Assembly (NCBI GenBank): GCA_021813085.1
Contig: JAKAMA010000072.1
Location: 1-8,888, forward strand
From: Chloroflexota bacterium
GTDB taxonomy: Bacteria > Chloroflexota > Dehalococcoidia > DSTF01 > JACRBR01
Length of the DNA stretch: 8,888 nucleotides
Direction of reading: 5' to 3'
The notes beneath the pieces are model-generated. The model worked only from the letters and a program-made list of their open reading frames with translations, did no database searches and was not told the DNA's origin. This document shows, piece after piece, positions 1 to 4,679 of this stretch. Position 1 is the first letter of the stretch, and each line of letters begins with the position of its first letter. The position numbers were made by a program, and so were the translations under genes.

Positions 1-6
1 CATTCC

Positions 7-35
7 TTGACACTAGCCGGGGGCGATGCTAGATT
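7..35 (+). promoter_or_regulatory. Sigma70-type promoter of the cytochrome bc operon
   Basis: A perfect -35 hexamer TTGACA (7-12) is followed after a 17-nt spacer by TAGATT (30-35), which matches 4 of 6 positions of the -10 consensus. Transcription would begin near position 42, leaving a leader of about 85 nt before the first possible start codon. The surrounding bases are less GC-rich than the coding DNA downstream. This is the only good promoter seen ahead of the bc-complex genes, so it probably drives the run up to about 4230. It is inferred from sequence match only. Confidence 0.7.
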
Positions 36-73
36 CCCGCTTGATACGAGATTCACAAGCAGCGTTCCTCCAA

Positions 74-101
74 GCCCAGCCGCCGTGACGCCGCGCTGGG
101 C
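74..101 (+). other. Leader hairpin
   Basis: The arms GCCCAGC (74-80) and GCTGGGC (95-101) are perfect 7-bp complements around a 14-nt loop. The hairpin lies in the untranslated leader between the promoter at 7-35 and the small ORF at 128. No U-tract follows, so it does not look like an intrinsic terminator. It could stabilise the mRNA 5' end or be chance in GC-rich DNA. Confidence 0.3.
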
Positions 102-127
102 CTTCTGGTGCGCTACGGGGGCATCAG

Positions 128-253
128 TTGGAATTGCTCTGGACGCTTCCTGTGCCGTGGGCGCCCGACGCCCTGGAACTCGTGTACGTGCTCGCCACCA
201 TTCTCATCTCGCTCGGGCTGATGGTGGCGTTCGGCGCCTGGTGGTCGCGCTAG
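128..253 (+). CDS. Possible small single-helix membrane protein, 41 aa
   Basis: I do not recognise this protein as a named family. It has 41 codons starting at TTG 128 (alternatives TTG 134 or GTG 152), with a purine run GGGGG at 117-121 as a weak ribosome binding site; a TGA at 86-88 blocks any longer frame. The N-terminal third is Trp/Pro-rich ([11 protein letters not shown]). It is followed by about 21 hydrophobic residues ([13 protein letters not shown] and on), and the protein ends in WWSR, so a single membrane helix with a short charged tail is likely. The stop is 16 nt upstream of the cytochrome b start, in the same transcript. Cytochrome b6f and bc complexes carry several one-helix small subunits, so a small complex subunit is a reasonable guess, but no homology is established. 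It could also be the tail of a gene broken by a frameshift, since the neighbouring frame is open as well. Confidence 0.42.
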   Translation: MELLWTLPVPWAPDALELVYVLATILISLGLMVAFGAWWSR

Positions 254-269
254 GCAGGGGAGGTCTCCG

Positions 270-1025
270 ATGGCGATGACGGAGCAGCCGAAGGGCCCGG
301 GGCTGGGCGACTGGCTCTACGACAGACTCTTCCACAACTACATCTGGAGCTCCGTCTTCCGGTCCGGGTACCCGAACACGCCGCGCAACCAGATGCTGGC
401 GATCGCGACGAACGTCTTCCTGCACCTGCACCCCACCCGGATCCACAAGACCCACGTGAAGATCACGCACACCTACTGCCTCGGCGGCCTGAGCTTCTTC
501 ATGTTCCTGGGCCTCACCGTCACCGGCGTGATGCTGATGTTCTACTACGTGCCCGACGTCAACCGCGCGTTCAACGACGTGCAGGCGCTCGAGACCAACG
601 TCCGCTTCGGCATGTTGATCCGCAACCTGCACCGCTGGATGGCGCACGCGATGGTGCTGCTCGTGCTGATGCACATGATGCGCGTGTTCTACACCGGCGC
701 CTACAAGCCGCCGCGCGAGTTCAACTGGGTTGTCGGCGTCATCCTGCTCGTGCTGACGCTGCTGCTGTCGTTCACCGGCTACCTGCTGCCGTGGGATCAG
801 CTCGCGCTCTGGGCGATCACGGTGGGCACGAACATCGCCGGCGCCGCGCCGATCCTCGGCGGGCAGTCGCGGCTCGTGCTGATCGGCGGTTTCGATGTCG
901 GCCCGAACGCCCTGATACGCTTCTACACGCTGCACGTCATCGCGCTGCCGCTGCTCGCAGCGATCTTCATGTCGGTGCACTTCTGGCGCATCCGCCGCGA
1001 CGGCGGTCTGGCGCGGCCGCTCTAG
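270..1025 (+). CDS. petB: Cytochrome b6-type subunit of a bc/b6f-like quinol oxidoreductase
   Basis: This 251-residue membrane subunit carries the two b hemes that take electrons from quinol. It has four membrane helices, at about 72-92, 123-143, 153-173 and 219-239. The heme ligand pairs are H121/H135 in the second helix and H222/H237 in the fourth. The 14-residue gap between H222 and H237 is the b6 spacing; mitochondrial cytochrome b has 13. C70, in the motif YCLGG, aligns with Cys35 of chloroplast cytochrome b6, the attachment site of the extra covalent heme c_n. The run FYYVPDV, the LPWDQ motif (173-177) and the ending HFWRIRR also match b6. The N-terminus is about 35 residues longer than in plants. 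Start ATG 270 follows AGGGGAGGT (256-264) by 5 nt; ATG 276 is a weaker alternative. Subunit IV begins 19 nt after the stop. Confidence 0.95.
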   Translation: MAMTEQPKGPGLGDWLYDRLFHNYIWSSVFRSGYPNTPRNQMLAIATNVFLHLHPTRIHKTHVKITHTYCLGGLSFFMFLGLTVTGVMLMFYYVPDVNRAFNDVQALETNVRFGMLIRNLHRWMAHAMVLLVLMHMMRVFYTGAYKPPREFNWVVGVILLVLTLLLSFTGYLLPWDQLALWAITVGTNIAGAAPILGGQSRLVLIGGFDVGPNALIRFYTLHVIALPLLAAIFMSVHFWRIRRDGGLARPL

Positions 1026-1044
1026 CGCGCGGAGGGAGCGAACG

Positions 1045-2169
1045 ATGGCGGTAGCAGCAGCACCACCCGGCAGCGCCCGCGAGAGCGTCCGCCTGAAGCG
1101 CGAGCGCGATCAGGAGGTGCTCGTCTGGCCGGATCTCGTCTTCATCGAGTTCATCGCAGCCGTCCTCTTCACGATCACGTTCGTGGTGCTGGCGACGTTC
1201 TTCAACGCGCCGCTGCTCAACAAGGCCAACCCGAACGTCACGCCGAACCCGTCGAAGGCCCCGTGGTACTTCATGAACCTGCAGGAGCTGCTCCTGCACA
1301 TGGACAAGGGCCTCGCGGGCGTCATCGTGCCCACGATGCTCCTCATCGGCCTGATGGTGATCCCGTACGTCGACCGTGACAACGAGGGCCAGGGGACGTG
1401 GTTCGGGACGGTCAACTCCGTCCGCATCACCTTCTTCAGCTTCGTCTGGTCGGGCGTCTGGATCAGTTGGCTGATCCTCTGGGACAACGGCAGCCAGGTG
1501 CTGGTCTACCAGCACCTGCCGCAGCTCTGGGGGAGCAACGAGCGCCTGAAGTGGCTCGGCGACAAGAATCCGTTCAAGGGCTGGCCGGTCGAGGGCGTCC
1601 TCAAGCCGATCTGGGACTTCATCTTCCTGCCGAACCGGCTCGCGATCCGCGACACCTGGCACTGGAGCATGCCGGTGCCGTTCCAGCCGGGCGCCGGGCC
1701 GCATGACGGGCGCCTCGACTGGCCGAAGGACTTCACCCAGATCCCGATCCCCCTCAACGGCACCTGGGGCTGGAACTGGGGCGGCAAGCCGAACTGGATG
1801 CCGGGCTGGCTCCAGCACGTCTACCCGTACAACTCCGACTTCAGCCTGCCCGCCATCACCGCCGAGTGGATCGTGCCGATCATCGCCATGGTGGGTCTGC
1901 CCGCGCTGATGATCTACATCCTCCACAAGATCGGTTGGGCGCACACCGTGCGCGATGCCATGATCGCGCTCTTCACCGGCTTCATCGTCGTCTACTTCGC
2001 CCTGACGATCGTGGGCGCCGCCTTCCGTGGCAAGGGCCAGTCGCTCGTGCCGCCGTACCGCGTACCTAACCTCGAGACGGACCCCAGCATCCTGCGGCAA
2101 GTGGAGCCGCCGTCGTCGCACCTGGTGCTGGCCGATCCCCGGACACTCGTGAGTGCGCGTGATGGCTGA
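1045..2169 (+). CDS. petD: Enlarged subunit IV-like C-terminal cytochrome b protein
   Basis: This 374-residue protein supplies the C-terminal half of cytochrome b, including part of the quinol oxidation (Qo) site. Plant subunit IV has about 160 residues. Helices are predicted at about 30-53, 90-109 and 128-147, matching the three subunit IV helices, plus two extra at about 275-296 and 304-326. The Qo motif is A72-P73-W74-Y75 in the context NPSKAPWYF, where mitochondria have PEWY. Between helices 3 and 4 lies a segment of about 125 residues with about a dozen tryptophans (for example W205, W207, W241, W243, W245), placed on the periplasmic side by standard subunit IV topology. The C-terminus has FRGKGQSLV followed by a Pro-rich tail. 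The start ATG 1045 has GGAGGG at 1031-1036. The last 22 codons were duplicated downstream, and the stop TGA lies inside the start of the next ORF. Confidence 0.9.
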   Translation: MAVAAAPPGSARESVRLKRERDQEVLVWPDLVFIEFIAAVLFTITFVVLATFFNAPLLNKANPNVTPNPSKAPWYFMNLQELLLHMDKGLAGVIVPTMLLIGLMVIPYVDRDNEGQGTWFGTVNSVRITFFSFVWSGVWISWLILWDNGSQVLVYQHLPQLWGSNERLKWLGDKNPFKGWPVEGVLKPIWDFIFLPNRLAIRDTWHWSMPVPFQPGAGPHDGRLDWPKDFTQIPIPLNGTWGWNWGGKPNWMPGWLQHVYPYNSDFSLPAITAEWIVPIIAMVGLPALMIYILHKIGWAHTVRDAMIALFTGFIVVYFALTIVGAAFRGKGQSLVPPYRVPNLETDPSILRQVEPPSSHLVLADPRTLVSARDG

Positions 2170-2299
2170 GGAAGGGACAAGAGAACTTCAATCGCCGCTT
2201 GGTACCCTGATGCTGATACCAGTAGAGCCGCCGCCGTCGGCGTCCCTGCTGGCCGATCCGCGGACTCTGGTGGGTGGACGTGATGGCTGACGAAGTGAC
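2101..2299 (+). repeat. Tandem duplication of the subunit IV/Rieske gene junction
   Basis: Segment 2101-2178 is repeated at 2222-2299, an offset of 121 nt; my hand count gives 61 identical bases of 78. Each copy carries the codons for the subunit IV tail (VEPP..., LADPRTLV, RDG, stop) overlapping the 8-nt ATGGCTGA junction, where an ATG start and a TGA stop interlock in different frames. The simplest history is one tandem duplication spanning the end of subunit IV and the start of the Rieske gene. Copy one now ends subunit IV, and copy two precedes the Rieske start. The copies have diverged too much for this to be an assembly duplicate. Confidence 0.85.
2162..2290 (+). CDS. Chimeric micro-ORF between subunit IV and Rieske, 42 aa
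   Basis: This ORF runs from ATG 2162 to TGA 2288-2290. Its first residues (MAEEGTRELQ) resemble the Rieske N-terminus (MADEVTETPQ). Its last 22 residues match the subunit IV tail at 16 positions, including ADPRTLV and RDG. It is therefore what a tandem duplication across the junction would produce: a Rieske-like head joined in frame to a subunit IV-like tail. It overlaps the upstream stop by 8 nt and the Rieske start by 8 nt, so translation could pass through by coupling and keep the Rieske gene linked to its upstream partner. No membrane helix or domain is seen. It may be a translated coupler, a small protein, or only a relic that stayed open. Confidence 0.5.
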   Translation: MAEEGTRELQSPLGTLMLIPVEPPPSASLLADPRTLVGGRDG

Positions 2300-3059
2300 C
2301 GAAACACCGCAGGCGCAAGGGGGCGAGCCGGAGCAGCGGGCCGCTGACCCCCCCCCGGCAAGCAGGCCTGTGCCCGCCCGCGCGGCGACCGGCGCGGTCG
2401 CGGCGACGCCCGGTGGCCACGCGATCGTCGTGGCGCAGCCGGCGCCCGTTGGCCCGGCCCTGCCGAAGGTGTCCCGTCGAGGCGTCCTGCGGATCGGCTT
2501 CTGGGCCGGTCTCGGTGTCATGCTGGCATCGATTGGCACGACCATCATCTATAGCCTTTACCCGGAACGCCGCCTGGTGCCTGGCGGCCAGCAGTTGTTC
2601 GGCACGAGCGAGGTCAGCCCCTTCGGGAGCCAGATCAGCGTGGGCCCCGTCAGCCAATTCGAGGAGGGGAAGCCTGTGCACAACCTCGACGCGCGGGCCT
2701 GGATCATGAAGTTCGACAAGCGCCACGCGGACATCGAGAATCAGGCCGGCAATCACGTCAAGCCGGGGGCCATCCTCGCGCTCTACCAGAAGTGCCCGCA
2801 CCTCGGTTGCACCGTCCCCTGGCGCGCGGACTTCACCTGGACCGACGACCGCCCCGGTGTGAACCAGACCTACTCGGGATGGTTCCGCTGCCCGTGCCAC
2901 GGCTCGACCTACACCTTTGGCGGCGTGCGCGTCTTCGGTCCCGCGCCACGTTCGATGGACACCTTCGCGATCGCGGTCGCGAACGGCAACCTCGTGGTCG
3001 ATACGGGCAAGATCACACTCGGTGACACGCATGACCCCAACCGGGCGATCATGCTATGA
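2283..3059 (+). CDS. petC: Rieske [2Fe-2S] iron-sulfur protein of the bc complex
   Basis: This protein carries electrons from quinol at the Qo site to the c-type/copper acceptor. With the start at ATG 2283 it has 258 residues; GTG 2274 would add three. Residues 1-60 are a Pro/Ala-rich cytoplasmic tail. SRRGVLR (64-70) followed by a hydrophobic helix (about 71-90) looks like an uncleaved Tat signal anchor, the usual route for Rieske proteins. Box 1 is CPHLGC (C171, H173, C176) and box 2 is CPCHGS (C203, C205, H206, S208, with Y210). Cluster ligands are C171, H173, C203 and H206; C176 and C205 should form the disulfide. S208 and Y210 are the hydrogen-bond donors linked to higher-potential clusters. 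The two boxes are 26 residues apart, about 13 more than usual. FGPAPR (218-223) is the Pro loop. The start is chosen by the ATGGCTGA overlap with the preceding ORF; the SD is weak (GGTGGG). Confidence 0.94.
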   Translation: MADEVTETPQAQGGEPEQRAADPPPASRPVPARAATGAVAATPGGHAIVVAQPAPVGPALPKVSRRGVLRIGFWAGLGVMLASIGTTIIYSLYPERRLVPGGQQLFGTSEVSPFGSQISVGPVSQFEEGKPVHNLDARAWIMKFDKRHADIENQAGNHVKPGAILALYQKCPHLGCTVPWRADFTWTDDRPGVNQTYSGWFRCPCHGSTYTFGGVRVFGPAPRSMDTFAIAVANGNLVVDTGKITLGDTHDPNRAIML

Positions 3060-3118
3060 GCATTGAAGCATTGCTGCACCTCGTCGTCCGGACGGGCGGC
3101 CTGAAGGCAACGAGATGA
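3056..3118 (+). CDS. Tiny translationally coupled ORF, 20 aa
   Basis: This 20-codon ORF fills the whole gap between the Rieske and cytochrome c genes. It starts at ATG 3056 within the ATGA that also contains the Rieske stop. It ends at TGA 3116-3118 within the ATGA that contains the next gene's start. The peptide begins MSIEALLHLVV and ends KATR; it is too short for a recognised domain or a full membrane helix. The SD of the cytochrome gene (GAAGG, 3103-3107) lies inside it. An ORF interlocked at both ends would let ribosomes be handed on between the two genes. Chance could also produce it, as the gap is short and GC-rich. Confidence 0.35.
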   Translation: MSIEALLHLVVRTGGLKATR

Positions 3119-4230
3119 ACACAAGCAAGCAGATCAACATCATGATCCTGCTCGTCTTCGCGGCGGTGATCGCAGCCGGCGCGTACACGATCTGGGACCC
3201 GCATCGCGCCAGCGAAGCGAGGACCCGGCAGCTCGAACTGACGCTGGACCGCGGCGCCTACCTGTTCGCCCAGAACTGCCGCGCCTGCCATGGGGACGCA
3301 GGCGAAGGCGGCGCCAAGGGGAACCGGCTCGTGCTCGCGCCGCCGCTGAACCGCCTCGACCTCCAGGGGCGCAAGACGGCGGGCGGTCCCGTCGACCTGG
3401 CCGCGCAGAACGCGGCGTACAAGCTCGTCTTCAACACGATCACCTGTGGCCGCGTCGGCAAGGCGATGCCGACGTGGGGGGACACCCAGGGCGGACCGCT
3501 CAATGCCGAACAGATCACGGACCTCACGATCTTCATTACGAACGGCACCGCCTGGGGCACGGCGGAGAAGTACGCGAACGAGCTCAGCAACACGAGTCAC
3601 CTGACGCTGACGAAGGCCCTTGACAGCACATCGACCGTGGTCGCGATCAGCAACGTGACGCCCCTCGCGAAGGACACGTACATCAAGATCGACAACGAGC
3701 TGATGGACGTGACGGCGGTCGACAAGAGCGCCGGCACCGTGACCGTGCAGCGGCCGAGCGGCAACACGAAGGCGGCCGCGCACAAGGCTGGCGCCGAGGT
3801 GCTCGTCGAGCCGCCGATTCTCGACCCGGCCAAGGCTTCCATCACGCAGCCGGCCTGCGGCCAGTTGCTGCCGCCGGCCGTACCGACCACGACCGGCCCG
3901 GCTGGCACGCCGACCGCCGTCCCGACGCCCGCCGCCAACGCGCAGCAGATCACCATCGTCGGCGAGAACATCCTGTTCGACAAGACGGCCATCACCGCCA
4001 ACGCGAGCGCGCCGATCACGATCACGTTCGACAACAAGGACGCTGGCGTGCCGCACAACATCCAGTTCTTCAACGGCAACAGCAACACGGCACCGAGCAT
4101 CGGCATGACAGAGATCGCGACGGGGCCGGTGACGCAGACGCTGAATCTGGGTACGCTGAAGCCGGGAAGCTATTACTACCAGTGCGACGTGCACCCGACG
4201 ACGATGTACGGCACCTTGACGGTCCAGTGA
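3115..4230 (+). CDS. Membrane-anchored cytochrome c / beta-domain / cupredoxin fusion
   Basis: This 371-residue protein probably accepts electrons from the Rieske cluster and passes them through heme c to a type 1 copper site. Residues 10-26 form an N-terminal membrane anchor, so the rest faces the periplasm. The class I cytochrome c domain (about 44-146) has C55-R-A-C58-H59 and the likely axial Met M118 in GKAMPTWG. Residues 162-232 form a Thr/Val-rich beta domain with YIKIDNELM and AAAHKAGAEV, a pattern I associate with phage and surface beta repeats. A Pro/Thr linker (253-275) leads to a cupredoxin domain (276-371) with copper ligands H314 (VPHNIQFF), C357, H360 and M364 (CDVHPTTM). C111 and C248 are lone cysteines that might pair. 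SD GAAGG (3103-3107) precedes ATG 3115 by 7 nt. As the last gene of the operon it takes the place of cytochrome c1 or f. Confidence 0.88.
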   Translation: MNTSKQINIMILLVFAAVIAAGAYTIWDPHRASEARTRQLELTLDRGAYLFAQNCRACHGDAGEGGAKGNRLVLAPPLNRLDLQGRKTAGGPVDLAAQNAAYKLVFNTITCGRVGKAMPTWGDTQGGPLNAEQITDLTIFITNGTAWGTAEKYANELSNTSHLTLTKALDSTSTVVAISNVTPLAKDTYIKIDNELMDVTAVDKSAGTVTVQRPSGNTKAAAHKAGAEVLVEPPILDPAKASITQPACGQLLPPAVPTTTGPAGTPTAVPTPAANAQQITIVGENILFDKTAITANASAPITITFDNKDAGVPHNIQFFNGNSNTAPSIGMTEIATGPVTQTLNLGTLKPGSYYYQCDVHPTTMYGTLTVQ

Positions 4231-4231
4231 C

Positions 4232-4254
4232 CATGCTTGACGCGCGGAAGCATG
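4232..4254 (+). other. Inverted repeat overlapping a candidate promoter
   Basis: The arms CATGCTT (4232-4238) and AAGCATG (4248-4254) are perfect 7-bp complements around a 9-nt loop, two bases after the cytochrome/cupredoxin stop. No U-tract follows, so a strong intrinsic terminator is unlikely. The left arm contains the first two bases of the -35 hexamer of the promoter at 4237-4266, which would suit an operator for a dimeric regulator. This role is an inference. Confidence 0.4.
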
Positions 4255-4266
4255 CAAACCTAGACT
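4237..4266 (+). promoter_or_regulatory. Candidate promoter for the desulforedoxin pair
   Basis: TTGACG (4237-4242; 5 of 6 consensus) is followed after 18 nt by TAGACT (4261-4266; 4 of 6). The arrangement resembles the operon promoter at 7-35. Transcription would start near 4273, about 49 nt before the first small gene. The 91-nt gap after the bc operon also suggests a separate unit. Read-through from upstream cannot be excluded. Confidence 0.45.
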
Positions 4267-4321
4267 TGGATCGCGGGCGCGCCGTTCCGGAGCGCCTCGC
4301 GCCGTCGAACGGAGGGACGTG

Positions 4322-4441
4322 GTGGCGAACCAGGTAGGCAAGCGGTACCAGTGCAGCAAGTGCAACTCCGAGATGATCGTCACGAAGGCGGGCGATGGCC
4401 AGTTGGCCTGCTGCGGCCAGCCGATGCAGCAGAAGAACTAG
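4322..4441 (+). CDS. Desulforedoxin-like FeS4 protein, copy 1
   Basis: This 39-residue protein has the C-x2-C-x15-C-C pattern (C11, C14, C30, C31) of desulforedoxin, the small homodimeric protein with one iron held by four cysteines, and of the N-terminal domain of desulfoferrodoxin. CCGQPM (30-35) matches the CCG-x-x-M that follows in that family. There is no superoxide reductase domain, so it is a stand-alone iron (or zinc) site. Its partner and role are unknown; electron transfer in oxidative stress defence is a family-based guess. Start GTG 4322 is chosen because it gives M-A-N-Q aligned with MPNQ of the second copy and lies 5 nt after GGAGGG (4311-4316); GTG 4319 is too close. The second copy begins 12 nt after the stop, and the two agree at 20 of 39 positions. 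Confidence 0.82.
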   Translation: MANQVGKRYQCSKCNSEMIVTKAGDGQLACCGQPMQQKN

Positions 4442-4453
4442 GAGTAGCCGGGC

Positions 4454-4597
4454 ATGCCGAACCAGTTGGGCAAGCGATTCCAGTGCGAGGTCTGTGGGAC
4501 CGAGGTCCTCTGCATCAAGCCGGGCGAAGGTCAGGTCGCGTGCTGCGCCGTGCCGATGCAGCTCCAGCAGCCGAAGGTACTGCCCTCCGCCGACTGA
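4454..4597 (+). CDS. Desulforedoxin-like FeS4 protein, copy 2
   Basis: This 47-residue paralogue of the preceding gene keeps the same C11, C14, C30, C31 spacing and the lead GKRFQC. It differs in three ways: an extra cysteine C20 inside the spacer, Ala instead of Gly after the paired cysteines (CCAVPM), and a C-terminal extension of eight residues ending PSAD. The extra Cys could change the metal or redox behaviour, but that is only a guess. SD AGGAG (4440-4444) overlaps the stop codon of copy 1 and lies 9 nt before ATG 4454, so the two genes are in one transcript and probably coupled. They most likely arose by tandem gene duplication, and co-retention suggests a division of labour or a heterodimer. 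Confidence 0.82.
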   Translation: MPNQLGKRFQCEVCGTEVLCIKPGEGQVACCAVPMQLQQPKVLPSAD

Positions 4598-4625
4598 CCG
4601 TTTGCCGTCTCGTTGGGACCTGTTG

Positions 4626-4647
4626 GCGACGGCCGCGAGGCCGTCGC
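4626..4647 (+). terminator. Hairpin, probable terminator after the desulforedoxin pair
   Basis: GCGACGGCC (4626-4634) and GGCCGTCGC (4639-4647) form a perfect 9-bp stem closed by GCGA, a GNRA-type tetraloop. It lies 28 nt after the second desulforedoxin stop and before the unrelated amidohydrolase. Only GTT follows instead of a U-tract, so it would be a weak or factor-assisted terminator, or an mRNA 3' stabiliser. Confidence 0.55.
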
Positions 4648-4679
4648 GTTGCGGCTGAGGGCGCGCGGCCCCCGGGCCG

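Noticed and set aside
7..279. + strand ORF of 90 codons at the window start
   Set aside because: Its start is the TTG of the -35 hexamer, it runs into cytochrome b, and the product is Arg-rich with no motif; the helix-encoding frame at 128-253 is more credible.
204..980. Long minus-strand ORF of 258 codons
   Set aside because: It lies opposite the clear cytochrome b gene; its product is Arg/His/Gln/Asp-rich without domains, as expected for the antisense of GC-rich coding DNA.
967..2121. Minus-strand ORF of 384 codons opposite subunit IV
   Set aside because: No start signal or motif, and composition typical of an antisense shadow; the + strand product has clear helices and a Qo motif.
2274..2282. 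GTG start for the Rieske gene
   Set aside because: ATG 2283 is preferred because it repeats the ATGGCTGA overlap seen at 2162 and removes only three residues.
3049..4383. Minus-strand ORF of 444 codons opposite the cytochrome/cupredoxin gene
   Set aside because: Longer than the real gene, but Arg/Val/Asp-rich and motif-free, while the + strand shows CxxCH and copper ligands.
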